Shown here: positions 34,957-47,304 of the stretch, one piece after another
Numbering within the stretch: position 1 is the first letter of the stretch
Layout: each line of letters begins with the position of its first letter
Assembly (NCBI GenBank): GCA_036936605.1
Contig: JAUPFV010000005.1
Coordinates: forward strand, 235,939,770-236,003,769
DNA length: 64,000 nucleotides
Direction of reading: 5' to 3'
Origin: Limnanthes douglasii subsp. nivea
Lineage: Eukaryota; Streptophyta; Magnoliopsida; Brassicales; Limnanthaceae
The notes under the pieces: model-generated
Database searches by the model: none
Seen by the model: the letters and a program-made list of their open reading frames with translations, nothing else
What the model was told of the DNA's origin: nothing
Position numbers and translations under genes: made by a program

Positions 34957-36419
34957 ATCAATATCAGTTTCAAAAGAATCAATAACCTAAAGGTCTATCT
35001 TTGTTATATCATATGATTTTTTTGGAATTGAATAAAACCGGATATGCTCAAGAAATATGACATCATGAGATACATATAACTTCTAACTTTTGGGATGATA
35101 ATATTGATCACCTTTCAGTATAATACCATAACATGAAAACACATATATAGATGTTTTAGGTCCTAGTTTGGTGCATTCAACATGAAGACGAAAGACAATA
35201 TATATATATATATATATATCCAAACACTCGCAAGGAAGAATAATCTGGAAGTTGTCCATATAACTTATAAAAGTGAGACATCCCTGCATTATGAGCAATG
35301 AGAATTCAATTAAGCACATAAATAATAGTCAGAATTGTTTCTTCCTAAAAAATAGTATGAAGTTTAGTTGATAAAATAAAAGAATAAGCAGTCTCAACAA
35401 GATGACGATCCTTTCTTTTTGCAACACCATTTTACCGAGGTGTGTTAGTACGAGATGTTTGATGTATTGTACCATCGGTGGCAAGTAAATTATTAAAATT
35501 ACTGGAGGTATATTCACCCCTTAATTCACACCTGAAGAACTTTATTACATAAAAATATTGGGTCTTAACCGATGTTTTAAATTATATATCAAGTCCAAGG
35601 AAATCTGGCATTCATTTAATAAGATAAATCCATGTGTATTAAGTATAATCATCAATACAAGACATATAATAGGACGAAACACCCTTTGTGGAGACAAGAG
35701 ATGGACCATGTGCATCAGGATGAATAATATCAAAATGAGCAATAAAAGAAGTGACACTTTAATTAAACGCTAAAGTAAAACAAATTGCCAATGTACAACC
35801 ATTATAATCCGAGATATTACAAGTGTTTAACTGACCTAAAAAACCTGTAAAGATTAAAATCTTCAAACATTACACAAATACGTGTCCCATAAGAGAACAT
35901 CAAATATAAAACTCAGACAACAAACGATTCAAATGAAACAAACAAATCAACACCAGAGGTAGCAATATGAGTCATGTATATTTTGCCACTATCAACACCA
36001 TAAACATCCACATCAGTTACTTCAAATTTTCTAAAACATAGAGTTCAACTATTATAAAATTTGTCCCAGTCATTCTCTACGTATGTTGATTTTGTATAGC
36101 ACAAACATAGTAAACAAAAACACCAAATAACTAGATTTACAGAATTGACTAGCCGAAATAAGATTCAAAGTAAGGATGGGAATGTAGTAAACATAAAATA
36201 TCGTTATATGAAAAAAATAGATCCAATACCCTTTATTGGTGTTGACGTAGCACAAGCAAGAAACATATATATGGGTGAAAGAGGAGACAATGAAACAAAG
36301 TTAAAAACATGAGGTGAAATATGATGAGACGCACCCGAATCCGATATCCACAATGATGAATCACTACAAAAAGTGGAAGACGAGGACATACCTGAATGAT
36401 ATACGAATGTAGACATGAA
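34957..36419 (-). pseudogene. Ty1/copia protease-integrase remnant (copy 2)
   Basis: Counterpart of 2800-4262, with the same DSGA protease motif, the same integrase segment and the same stops. Confidence 0.82.
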
Positions 36420-36431
36420 AAAGTTCTTCTC

Positions 36432-37312
36432 ATTCAGTTTGGTACTAGTAGAGCTAAACCCACATAGTTGTGAAGTTCATCAAATACATAAAAAGATTCA
36501 ACTGGATCCGAATATTGTATAAAGGGTTTCAAGAATCATTGATGATATATAATTCCGCATATCACCACATATTTATTCAGTTTTTGTTTTAGCTTACAAT
36601 CCTCGAGTTTTTTTTGTCTGGAAGCTCACCTATTCTAAGGTAATTATGGATTGGTAACCATACATCCCTATAAGTTTTAATTGTATAGACTTCATTTTTT
36701 ACACCAATGGGCCAAAATTCTTCAGAACGGTGGTTGTTTTTATTGTATGACCCAACACGATGAGTTAGAACTTGTAGTCGAGGCTAAATAATTTTCTAGA
36801 TATTTTTCTACAACAGGACATGCTCAAACTGTACCTTTTCAAATTCACTTGTCAATTTCCTGAACTCGTCTAAGTACTGAATCATAGTATTTTTATTTCC
36901 TATATTTAGCCAAGAGTGAGTATATGAAAAGTTATGAATGAATTAATAGTCTTACTATATTAGCTCTATATATCTGAGCTAATTGAAGGCATGCGAGAAC
37001 TGCTACTTATTCAGCTTCATTATTTGTGGCTTGAAAACCGAATCGTATAGCTTGCTACACAAGCTCCCCATAAATGGTGATCATGTGAACACTGAACCCA
37101 AACCGTGAGGAGTGTGAGCCTCTTTCTGTACAAACCTCCCGTATTAAGTATAAAGACTCTTGATAAGGCACTGATCTTTCAGAATAGAACTCTGTTAGAA
37201 GAACAGCTTGTGCATGGAATTTTATGTTCCCAAATATTTTGTCGTAATCGTTGAGCTCTACATTCAATAAATTATGAGTCCAGATATATCCGGTTCCCGC
37301 GATGCCCTTCAA
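36432..37312 (-). pseudogene. Ty3/gypsy RNase H / integrase-N remnant (copy 2)
   Basis: Counterpart of 4275-5155, including QAIRFGFQATNNEAE and the linker LPIHNYLRIGELPDKKN. Confidence 0.75.
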
Positions 37313-38576
37313 AGATAAAATAAGGCCTCATCTTCCTTACTAATACCACTAGTGCAAGAACCAATTCCTCCAATTGTAGGTACATTGTCTATGCGTAAAG
37401 AGGCTTTTGCTTGTGTAATAAATGGATATCGGGTTTCTGTCTTCTTCTTATATTGGTACAACACTCACGTTATAATCAGTTACATTTAGATAGATATAAA
37501 AAGTTTCTCCACACAATGGTTTCAAGAACACCTCATGTGGGGCCATACAGTCCTTTTCTTTATAGAAACATTCATCACATTCATTATTTCACTCAAGTTA
37601 TGGGTTTTTTAAAACTTTTAGAAAAAAACGAATGCTTATCTAGAGAATCGGGAGATAAATCTATTTAGAGTGTCCAAAATTATACTATAAGAAGTTAAAC
37701 TTTGAACTACCATGAAAAAAGAGCTTAAATATTTTTTATATTATCCTCTTCCCAAGTAACCATATACCTTTATTCCCCAGGAGTTTAGCGTCTTCACTAG
37801 TAAATTCCACCACCATCTTATCATAATTTTGATAATTGGTGCCTTCTTCATCATTTTTAAAGTGATTTTGAATATTATATTAGCAAAATTATTGGTATAT
37901 ATAATAATCTGTCTAACCTCTATCCATGCAATACAAGTGGTAATTAACACATCAGTATAAGGTCCAACTACTCAACGTATATCATCATCGATAAATATTA
38001 TGGTAAGAAAAAAGCTCTATACAAATGGGTTGAGGTTTGCCTCGAAAATTGATTTTTGATACCATAAACATGCATTTTCCTTAAATGATTTATTATACTG
38101 GATTCCTTATCCTCTATCACAACGGTCATGACCCTGTCATGACTTTCATCAAAATATAAATATTTCATTTTTAAGATTGAATAATATATCAGGGAAATCT
38201 TCAATTACACGATCTCGTTCAACTTTTGTTTGTATTGTTAGTGCTTTGATCCTTGCTTGCTCAAGCATTGGATAATGATTAACCTCAATGCGGGACATTA
38301 AATCTCTATTTTTCACAAATCAATTAGTTTATTATCTTTAACGAGGGTATGAATTTTCCTCATTGATACTTAACAATATTTGGTGCAATTTTCCTCATTG
38401 ATACTTAACCATCTCTGTTGCAATGTTTGATATCGTTATGGTACTTCGATAATCTATTTGCGTTTCTATTCTCTCTTGATGTACAAATTTGCAAAGGTTT
38501 GCTAAAATGAACAAAAAATTTTTGTCTTTTGATAGATTATGTTATTTTCAATATTTTGCACCACCTGACTTTTTAC
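37313..38576. other. Unassigned stretch (copy 2)
   Basis: Counterpart of 5156-6419; no family recognised. It contains the two-base difference from copy 1 in the A/T run near 38515. Confidence 0.4.
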
Positions 38577-39406
38577 TGTAAGGAATATAGGGTCCGTATA
38601 TTCCACCTTTGTATATAAGTAAGAATACCCCAATCTCCACACTAGCGTGATATTGTCTGCTTTGGGCCCACTGGCCCGCACGGCTTTGCTTTTGGTCCAC
38701 TTCCAAAAGGCCTCACACTAATGGAGATGTATTATTAACTTATATACTGATCTTTCTTCCCATGTTTTAACCGATGTGGGATGTGGGACTTTGGTCGCTC
38801 GCACCTAACAATCCTCCTCTCGAACAAAGTACCACTATAGGCTCACCTCAATTGACTTCCATCCGCCTACTTTAGTCAGGTGGAGAGAGATCTGAACTAA
38901 GGAGCTTTAGGGCAGATCTATCTGCTCACACTGTGCCGCTCCTTGATCAAGCCACCTACTTTATGAGCTATCAGGCATTCAATCTTTAGATGAATCTGCG
39001 CCGCTCCTTGAACAAGCCACCTGCTTGATGAGCCATCTGGCGCTCCATCTATCCAGCAGATCATTCACCTTGAGTATGGCTCATGGCTTCTAGTATGATG
39101 TTCGCATATGAGAATTTCACCTACATCACAACCCACCACATCGCGTTCTGTCTGGGCTTGGTGCTCTGATACCATTTGTAGGGAATATAGGGTCCGTATA
39201 TTCCGCCTTTGTATATAAGCAAGAATACCCCGATCTTCACACTAGTGTGATATTGTCCGCTTTGGGCCCACTGGCCCGCATGGCTTTGCTTTTGGTCCAC
39301 TTCCAAAAGGCCTCACACTAATGAAGATGTATTCTTAACTTATATATTGATCTTTCTTCCCATGTTTTAACCGCTGTGGGATGTGGGACTTTAATCGCAC
39401 CTAACA
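38577..39406 (-). mobile_element. TRIM retrotransposon (copy 2)
   Basis: Counterpart of 6420-7249: LTRs 38577-38810 and 39177-39406, primer-binding site 39174-39163 on the minus strand, target duplication TTTAC at 38572-38576 and 39407-39411. Confidence 0.93.
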
Positions 39407-39656
39407 TTTACATGAGCTAATTATCTGCCCTATATCCATCAATCACCTTGAACCTTGACAACTGGTTCTCTCTTTATCCTTAGATAGATCGAGGTTTTGA
39501 TGTTGCAGATGAGCCTATATTTACATTAGTAATCAGTTGGAGGTTTTGGGACAGTTGATGGGAAGCAGATGATGATTGATAGGCTACCATAGTTAAAGGT
39601 ACTACTGGAACCTACCCTGTGGATTTTAGCCTCAAGCGTATGATTTATTCCATTTT

Positions 39657-39919
39657 AATTGGTGATTTCACCTGGAACACCAAAAATCCAAAGGATAACA
39701 TTTTTTTATCACATCTTCTGCCAAACAATAAGGCAAATCCCCATTTCTAGAATAAGCACATGTCATAGCCTCATCGTAACACTCCATATTATTCTTTATT
39801 TCTATAAATCACCGCATGTAATTTCTTAAGCTCTCGTTAGGATCTTGTTTAAAATACTTGATATATGCCTCATCTCGTTTTATAACCTCTACAAACTGGT
39901 ATTTGAAAAATGATGACAT
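39657..39919 (-). pseudogene. Gypsy-type Gag fragment (copy 2)
   Basis: Counterpart of 7500-7762, with the same ESLRNYM and DEAMTC segments and the same stop. Confidence 0.6.
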
Positions 39920-40109
39920 GACTTTCAGACACGAACTAGTAATCTAAGTTTGTCAACAATGTCTATAGCTTCCACGAGTGAATGTAGATATCATATTCAT
40001 TAGATTTATTAAAGTGCAAAATAGTTGGATACACATATGAAACAAAATGACTCTGAGACACGAACTAGTAATATTTATTTTAAATCCTACTTATGATAAT
40101 ATATATTCA

Positions 40110-40512
40110 GGGTAAAAAACACTAGTCATCCTCCACGTTTGCAACTTGTAACAAGTTCGTCCCTCACCTTTGAGGCGGTAATAAAGGGGTCCTTATTGTT
40201 TTATTAAGTATAATAAAACCATCATTTTCAAGTCCAGTCCAACATTTGTCCCCATAATACCCTTTGACCGGCCACATCAGCGATCCACGTAGGACGCTGA
40301 TGTGGAAACCTTAAACCTTAAGCCTGGCCCCAGAACCAACCCTAACCCAAGGACCGAACCCAGCTACTAACCTAGGAACCAACCCACCAACCCTGACCCA
40401 ATAACCCAACCATCTTTCTCTCTCTTCTCTCTCCTCTCCCTTCTTCCATTTCTATGGCCGCATTTTCTCCAGGTACCCTCTCCCCTATCTCTATGTATCT
40501 CTGACCCGAAAA
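40110..40512 (+). repeat. Left TIR of the Pack-MULE
   Basis: Pairs in inverted orientation with 41466-41911. It includes a shorter palindrome, CCACATCAGCG ... CGCTGATGTGG, at about 40271-40305. Confidence 0.9.
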
Positions 40513-40715
40513 CTCCCTCCTCCTCATATTAAAAACACACACTTTCAATTCAATTTTCAAATAATTAAAATTTCAAGAAAAAACACAAATATATATCCCT
40601 CTAAATCTATTGTTATAAGCAGCAGCAAGAACAACCTATTTCCGAATATATCTTCTATTCGACCAAAACGCAATCGAAATAATCAAAACACCAGCCTTTG
40701 CTAGATTTTCCAACA

Positions 40716-40955
40716 ATGAAATCCAACAAAGAGAACATCTTAAACGGAAATGGAGTTTCTTTCAAGAAAAGAGTTAGTAGAAGAAAATCTATGAGGACGC
40801 ATCTTGGTGATATCACCAATCTCTTCCTCGAGGTCAATTCCATCATTACTTCTTCTTCTTTTGATTTAAATTCAATGTTTAGGTCGAATACCCAGAAGAG
40901 AAAATCGATCGTTTCCGCCAAAAGAAATGGGTTTAAAGGATTGGGGTTTCGGTGA
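40716..40955 (+). CDS. Captured small protein with KEN box and D-box
   Basis: A 79-codon ORF in the middle of the Pack-MULE, from ATG 40716 (MKSNKENILNGNG) to TGA 40955. It has a KEN box at residues 5-7 and a perfect RxxLxxxxN destruction box, RTHLGDITN, at 27-35, in a very basic context (KKRVSRRKS). Both are APC/C degrons. The LGDITN wording matches what I recall of the N-terminal region of plant shugoshin, and PATRONUS-type securins carry a similar L-x-D-I-T-N D-box. The rest (LEVNSIITSSSFDLN; QKRKSIVSAKR) has no recognised domain, and no coiled coil or SGO C-box follows. The sequence after the stop looks like a 3' UTR. It may be a captured first exon of a cell-cycle gene or a complete small gene. 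Confidence 0.6.
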   Translation: MKSNKENILNGNGVSFKKRVSRRKSMRTHLGDITNLFLEVNSIITSSSFDLNSMFRSNTQKRKSIVSAKRNGFKGLGFR

Positions 40956-41465
40956 TTATTACCGATTCTTTTTTTCCATGTATGTTTCAGGAGTTTGATG
41001 TCATCGAGTGTTGAGTGATTTTATTGTTGGGGGTTTGTCTTTGATTATTATGAATGAAATATAAATTATAAATAAAATTATTTGTATTTGCTGATACCTT
41101 ACTTGAATCAAATGTCTGATAAAATGTCAACTTCATGTAAATGTATTGGGTGGTACCTTACTTTGGATCAAATGCCAATTTCATGTAAATTTTAGAGAAT
41201 GTATTGTTTGTAGTCGTTTGGCTAAAATAACAATATAGTTTTTTATGATAATTATCGCTACCCAGTATGATGTCAACCTTGATATGCTAGCGGTTATATT
41301 GAATTTTATTACAACTGTATACTTGAGCTTACCACAGTTTCCATAATCTTTTATGACCTAAAATTGACAGTTCACGAAGAAAGAAAATGGGTTGTTCTTA
41401 CTTCTTATATATAGCATGTAGTGTGAGATATAGCATATTTCGAAATGGGTTGTACTTACTTCTTA
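40956..41465. other. Pack-MULE interior downstream of the captured ORF
   Basis: No ORF. It is AT-rich and looks like 3' UTR: near 41050 an AATGAAATATAAATTATAAAT stretch could act as a polyadenylation signal. Two imperfect repeats are visible, TACCTTACTT...ATCAAATG at about 41094-41180 and GGGTTGTTCTTACTTCTTA at about 41388-41465. Confidence 0.5.
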
Positions 41466-41911
41466 CTTTCGGGTCAGAGATACATAGAGAGAGGGGGAGG
41501 GGTACCTGAATAAAAAAGGGAAATGAAAATGGAAGAAGGGAGAGAAGAGAGAAGATAGAGAAAGATGGTTGGGTTATTGGGTCAGGTAACAAATCAGGTT
41601 AGAAGTTGGGTTAGTTGAACCAAACTATTGGGTCAGGGTTGGTTATTCGGTTAGAAGCTGGGCTGGGTCCTTGGGTTAGGGTTGGTTCTTGGGTCGGGTT
41701 TAAGGTTTAAGGTTGCCACATCAGCGTCCTACGTGGATCGCTGATGTGGCCGGTCAAAGGGTATTATGGGGACAAATGTTGGGTTGGACTCGAAAAGGAT
41801 GGTTTTATTCTACTTAATAAAACGATAAGGACCCATTTATTATAGCCTCAAAGGTGAGGGACGAACTTGCTACAAGTTGGAAACGTGGAGGATGATTGGT
41901 GTTTTTTACCC
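41466..41911 (-). repeat. Right TIR of the Pack-MULE
   Basis: Inverted counterpart of the left TIR. It has small insertions relative to it, such as extra AACC/GGTT-type repeats near 41585-41700. Confidence 0.9.
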
Positions 41912-42170
41912 TATATATTCACATCAAACTCAGAAACATGATTTTTATTTGCAGGTAAGTAGTACAGAAGCAACTGGGTGCTGTTTTCTTGAGTGAGCTG
42001 AAAACAGTTGTTAGATTGAACATCGCAAAAGAACAGAAGCATGAGTAAGTAGAAGAAAAATATAACAACTATTTTTTATAATTTTAAAAATAGATTAGCT
42101 TTTAATATTTATAATTAAATCTTATACTATTCTATAGGAAGATTAATATACAAAACATAGTCCATTTCTT

Positions 42171-42653
42171 GGATTTGAATACATCGTCCATCGACTATCG
42201 CGTTTGGTGGTAGATAGTCCCTTGACTTTCAAATGTCTGTTGACAGCCCCTGGACTATCGCGTTTGGTGGTAGATAGTCCCTTGACTTTCAAATGTCCGT
42301 TGATAGTCCCTAGACTATCGCGTTTGGATAAAGTTAGTCATCCAGATCCTCTGATCCATGAGAGGCTGCCACCTGTCATCATAGTCCCCAGATTTTTGTA
42401 TCACCACTAGTCCCTTGAGTTTAGTTATCCGTAATATTCTACATTTTGGGTTTGATCTAAACTCAAGGGACTAGTAGTGATACAAAAATCTGGGGACTAT
42501 GGTGGTATATGGCAACCTCTCATGGATCAGAGGATCTGGTGGACTAACTTTATCCAAACGCGATAGTCCAGGTACTGTCAACGGACATTTGAAAGTCAAG
42601 GGACTATCTGCCACCAAACGCGATAGTCGAAGGACGATGTACTGTTTAATGCC
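42171..42653. mobile_element. Fold-back MITE (483 bp) in WAT1-like unit 1
   Basis: Two long inverted arms (about 42171-42425 and 42450-42653) carry GACTATCGCGTTTGG and its complement several times. Ends read GGATTTGAATACATCGTCC and, inverted, GGCATTAAACAGTACATCG. It is flanked by a 10-bp duplication with one mismatch (TCCATTTCTT at 42161-42170, TCCATTTATT at 42654-42663). Sister units show the uninterrupted site near 45775 and 52130. The duplication length suggests a Mutator-type MITE. The ORF 42204-42410 lies in its repeats and is not a gene. Confidence 0.88.
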
Positions 42654-42688
42654 TCCATTTATTTGTCAATTATAAGATATTTTTTACC

Positions 42689-44922
42689 ATGCTTGTCATT
42701 CAAGCCTACGTAGGAATGACAATATTCAATAAGATAGTAGTGAACTTGAGCATGAGTTTATCTATTCTCATGGCCTATCAGTTCGTATTCGCTCCGAATT
42801 ATGGTTCCGATACAGATTTACCGTGAGAGGTGAGTGAAATTTTTATTACATGATATATATTTCGAATTATCTAATTTTAGTTTTTTATACTTTTAAATTG
42901 TTACAGGAACATCATGTCACCGTTAATGATGAACATTATTTTGACTACTTTCGTATTCGCTTTACTTCGGTAGTTTTTGATCTTTATATATTTTATTAGT
43001 TTGACTTAAGTATATATTTGACAAATTAAATTTAGGTCAAGTGTTTCAAACAATATGAAAATTTTACAGATTACGTCAGTGACTTTTACTGCGGCAATAC
43101 CAAGTCTTATCCCGACAATGACTTTTGTTTTGTCGGTCATCTTCAAGTATATCGTGCAAAATCTTTACTATTAACTAAATAAATAAACTTGTTATATCTT
43201 GTAAACTTTTTAAGACTTTTTTTAATTAAATAACTATACTTTATCAACTTTTATAGATTAAAGACGCTGCATATGAATGGAGGAAAAGCTAAAATAGTTT
43301 GAACTATATTGTGCGTTGCTGGAACCCTTTTTTTCACTTTATAAAAAGGTAAAACGTTTTGGTCCCCAATAAAATCAAATATATTAGAGCAGTTTTAATA
43401 TTTTTCGTCACAACGTACTTCCACATGGGGATACGTTCTCGGACTTAGAAGTAACTTATGCAATCCTGCATGGTTACTCGTCCATGTCTTTTCCTTAATC
43501 AAATATTTTTAATTATTGAAGTTCTAAAATTAAACATAAAGAAAATAATTTTCGTCATTTCAATGTAGGCAATAATCAGCCAAATATACTCTGCCATGTC
43601 TATCCTAAATTCATGTCACTTATGGACGCAGTTCAATCTATTATGTATTCCCTTTGCATAGAAAGAAATTGGGTAAAATGCACGACAAATCTTGATATCA
43701 AGATCGTCATTTTACTTTACTCGGTAATCTTGAATAACTTATATATTTTTATTATTTTAAATAAATGAAATTAGTTAAAAATAATTGAAATATATGTCTT
43801 ATTGTTTATGATTATGTTTAGGGTGAAGATATTTCCTATAATGGTTCTTATTTTCTCCATAAAAAAACTCCATCTTAATATTTCTTTTATAATGAAAATA
43901 CCAAGATTAGCTCCTCATTCATCAAAATAACACTTTCTTTAGTTTTTAAGCAAATTTAAAGGTTTAATTAAATTCTCTATCATTTTCCACCCAATTCCAC
44001 CAAACACCAACTACTCCATCTCGATTTCTGTTATTTTTAACGATGAACACTTAATTCCGAGGTGGTAGCTAGGAATCTATTATTTTTCACAAAACACCTG
44101 ATTCCGCGGTGGTATCTCGGGAGTAGGTGTTTTGTGAAAAAACAACTGATTCCGAGATAACACCTCAGAATCAGGTGTTCTTCGTTAAAAACTGCATAAA
44201 TCGAGATTTGTTATGGAAGGATTTTTTCTAAGGCAAATTTTCAATTTATACAACTAAAAACAAGATTGAATTACTTTGTTGGTTGATTGTGTGATGTTCT
44301 CCGGTGTTAAAGCTTTGGTTTGAGTGTCCCCTGCACGGATAATCTTTATCAAGTTTAGGGCATTTTGGTTTTTAAGATTTAATTTTATAAGGTAAATCAT
44401 ATAGGTTGGAGTCAATTGGATTTAATCTTGTGTTTGTCGATATTAGTGTTTGAGAATAGTTAATGGCATAAAATTAAAAATTAAAAAACAAAGTGAGGGT
44501 AAAAAAGTAAAAGCAAGTCATGAGTGTTTTTTAGATTTGGAATTATGGAAGAAATAAGAAATGTTATGGGGAAATAGCTTCACCCTCATGTTTCTTCTAT
44601 GTTATTGTAGGGTTGTACACATGTCAAGTTTGTATATCATGATTTCATAATGTCTATTAGTAAAACGCTCTGTGTATGTATTGACGCTTAGTCAGTGTCG
44701 TATTAGCACGAAAGGTTGGAAAGTAAGTGATTTTATAACTTTATATTTTTTTATATTGTTTGGTTCAGCAATTTATATATGTTTTGGTTTGCTTATTGTG
44801 CTATGGGGTAAAAAAATGCACCGGATAGTGCGACTGCGCCCATTGATGAAAAGACGCCCCTCGTTGATGTTCCTCCTGAGGATGACCGACAATCAGATCA
44901 AGAGCTATAGTAGATTTTACTA
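42689..44922 (+). pseudogene. WAT1-related transporter pseudogene, unit 1
   Basis: Decayed member of the WAT1-related/EamA (drug-metabolite transporter) family, ten-helix carriers of the plasma membrane or tonoplast. Recognisable exons: 42692-42829 (LVIQAYVGMTIFNKIVVNLS, ending FAPNYGSDTDLP), 42907-42969 (RNIMSPLMMNIILTTFVFAL), 43035-43148 (SVTFTAAIPSLIPTMTFVLS, the family's SATFASA...PA.TFVLA region), 43259-43349 (LKTLHMNGGKAKIV then TLYK), 43569-43725, about 44611-44723 and about 44750-44912 (IYICFGLLIVLWGKK, the last helix). Lesions include a TGA in GGKAKIV-TI at about 43302, stops in exon 5 and a seven-A run after LWGK that throws the acidic tail out of frame. The start of the gene is missing or unrecognised. 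Confidence 0.85.
44016..44216. repeat. About 200-bp fold-back in a WAT1-like intron, unit 1
   Basis: An imperfect palindrome: ATCTCGATTT at its left end pairs with AAATCGAGAT at the right. Between them AACACCTGATTCCG-type and CACAAAACACC-type phrases occur in both orientations. It recurs at the same place in all four units, so it predates unit duplication. Probably an old MITE. Confidence 0.8.
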
Positions 44923-45509
44923 ATTGAAACAACATTTCAGTTCTTAATAATAGTTTCTACTTTTACAATTTAGCTTGGTAATATACTGATTCTCTGTTTA
45001 TATTTATGTATGCCTTACAATTTAGTTTGGTAAAGAGTACTGTAGAGTTTAAACTGATCGATTTAGTTTGAACACTAGATTAATTTATGAACATAAAACA
45101 GCTTGGTAAATTATAACTACAACACAATAGTATATGTAGTATATGCTTTATAAATTACTCTGCGCAAAAAAGTGTTCATCGTTGTTATTAATTTAATAAT
45201 CTCTCTACTCATTGACTATATACATAAAAATTATCATAAGATACCTGAAACTAACAAAAAATATATACGTGTATAACAAACATAAGGAATTTGATAAGAA
45301 ATCGCTAGCAATCTAAGTTTGTCAACAATATCTATAGGTTTCACCAGTGGATGTAGATATCATATTCATTAGATTTATTACAGTGCAAAATAGTTGGATA
45401 CACATATGAAACAAAATGACTCTCAGACACGAACTAGTAATATTTATTTTAAATCCTGCATATGATAATATATATTCACATTAAACTCAGAAACATGATT
45501 TTTATTGAC

Positions 45510-45677
45510 AGGTACGTAGTAAAGAAGCAACTGGGTGCTGTTTTCTTGAGTGAGCTGAAAACAATTGTTAGATTGAACATAACAAAAGAACTGAAGCATG
45601 AGATTTCTAAATTGCAACTCTACAAATTATTCACCAACAACGGAATCTTTATGCACGCAAGTAGAAGAAAAATATAA
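45510..45677 (+). pseudogene. Unrecognised exon-like piece upstream of each WAT1-like copy (unit 2)
   Basis: The clearest of four copies (others at about 41955, 48680 and 51878). It follows a CAG acceptor-like site and reads VVKKQLGAVFLSELKTIVRL, then LQLYKLFTNNGIF. I do not recognise it as part of WAT1. It may be a first exon, or a piece of another gene fused into the unit. Unit 1 has lost its second half. Confidence 0.4.
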
Positions 45678-47102
45678 CAACCATTTTTTTGTAATTTTAA
45701 AAATAGATTAACTTTTAATATTTCTAATTAATTCTTGTTTTATTATATAGAAAGATTAATATACAAGACATAGTCCATTTCCTTGTGAATTATAAGACAT
45801 TTTGTTTACCATACTTGTCATTCAAGCCTGCGCTATAATGATAATATTCAATAAAATAATAGTCAACTTGAGCATGAGTATGGCTATTCTCATGGCCTAT
45901 CGGTTCGTTCCGTGAGGTGAGTGAAATTTTTATTACATGACATATATTTCTAATTATCTAATTTATGTCTTTTATACTTTTGAATTAGTTACAGGAACAT
46001 CATGTCACCGCTAACAATTTTGACTACTTTCGTATCCGCTTTATTTCGGTAGGTTTTAATCTTTATATATTTTATTAGTTTGAATTAAGTATATATTTGA
46101 CAAATTAAATTTAGGGCAAGTGTTTCAAACAATATGAAAATTTTGCACATTCCGTCAGCAACTTTTATTGCTGCAATATCAAGTCTTATCACGACAATTA
46201 CTTTTTTTTGTCGGTCTTCAAGTATATCTTGCAAAATCTTTACTATTAACTAAATAACTAAACTAGGTATATCTTTTAAACTTTTTAAGACTTTATTATT
46301 AATTAAATAACTATACTTTATCAACTTTTATAGATTAAAGACGCTGCATATGAATGGAGGAAAAGCTAAAATAGTTGGAACTATATTGTGGGTTGGTGAG
46401 ACCCCTCTTTCGACCTTATACAAATGTAAAACGTTTTGGTCCACAATAAAATCAAACATATTAGATCAGTTTTCAGTTTTTCGTCCCAACATACTTCCGC
46501 ATGGGGATACGTTTTTGGACTTGGAAGTAACTTATGCAATGCTGCATGGTTACTCGTCTAGGTTTTTTACTTAATCAAATATTTTTTATTATTGAAGTTC
46601 TCCAAATTAAACATAACAAAAATAATTTTCCTCATTTCAATGTAGTCAAGAATCAACCAAATATACTGGGCCATGTTTACCCTAAACGCATTCATGTGCG
46701 TTATGGACACAGTTTAATCTACTCTTTATTCCCGTTGCACATAAAGAAATTGGGTAAAATGCACAATAAATCTTGATATCAAAATCGTCATTTTACTTTA
46801 CTCGGTAATCTTCAATAACCCATTTGTTTTATTATTTTAAAGAAATGAAATTAGTTAAAAATAATTGAAATATATGTCTTATTTTTTATGATTATGTTTA
46901 GCGTGAAAATATTTCCTCTAATGTTTCTTATTTCCTCAAAAAAAACTTCATATTGATATTTCTTTCATAATTAAAATACCAAGATTAATTCCTCATTTAT
47001 CAAAATAACATTTTCTTTAATTCTTGAGGAAACACCATGGATTCAAAGGTTTCCTTAAATTCTCTATCATTTGCCACCCAATTCCACCAAATACAAGCTA
47101 CT

Positions 47103-47304
47103 CCATCTCGATTTCTGTTGTTTTTAACGACGAACACCTGATTCCGAGGTGGTAGCTAGGAATCTGTTGTTTTTCACAAAACACCTGATTCCGCGGTGGT
47201 ATCTGAGAAGTAGGTGTTTTGTGAAAAAAACAACTGATTCTGAGATAGCACCGCAGAATCAGATGTTCCTCGTTAAAAACTGTAGAAATCGAGTTTTGCT
47301 ATGT
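47103..47304. repeat. About 200-bp fold-back, unit 2
   Basis: Same palindrome as 44016-44216, including CACAAAACACCTGATTCCGC. Confidence 0.8.

Larger units (their letters stand above)
32158..40628. repeat. 8.47-kb duplicated block, copy 2
   Basis: Counterpart of 1-8471 at offset 32157. It continues without a break into the Pack-MULE interior and the WAT1-like cluster, so this copy shows the original context and copy 1 the derived one. Confidence 0.95.
40110..41911. mobile_element. Pack-MULE-like element with captured degron ORF
   Basis: A 1802-bp element with long terminal inverted repeats: left arm about 40110-40512, right arm about 41466-41911, roughly 90% identical. Its termini are GGGTAAAAAACAC and GTGTTTTTTACCC. 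It is flanked by a perfect 10-bp duplication TATATATTCA (40100-40109 and 41912-41921). The sister WAT1 units at about 45470-45485, 48638-48653 and 51828-51843 preserve the uninterrupted site (TATATATTCACAT). Long TIRs with 9-10-bp duplications indicate the Mutator superfamily. The element encodes no transposase but holds a small ORF at 40716-40955, so it fits a Pack-MULE, a non-autonomous MULE carrying a gene fragment. Confidence 0.9.
39936..45303 (+). repeat. WAT1-like tandem unit 1 (with two inserted transposons)
   Basis: Unit landmarks (CTAAGTTTGTCAACAAT) lie at 39944, 45313, 48480 and 51676. Unit 1 spans 5369 bp. Subtracting the 1802-bp Pack-MULE, the 483-bp MITE and their target duplications leaves about 3.06 kb, close to the 3167 and 3196 bp of units 2 and 3. 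Confidence 0.9.

Noticed and set aside
42204..42410. 68-aa ORF with repeated SPLTFKC
   Set aside because: It is the translated direct repeats in one arm of the fold-back MITE.
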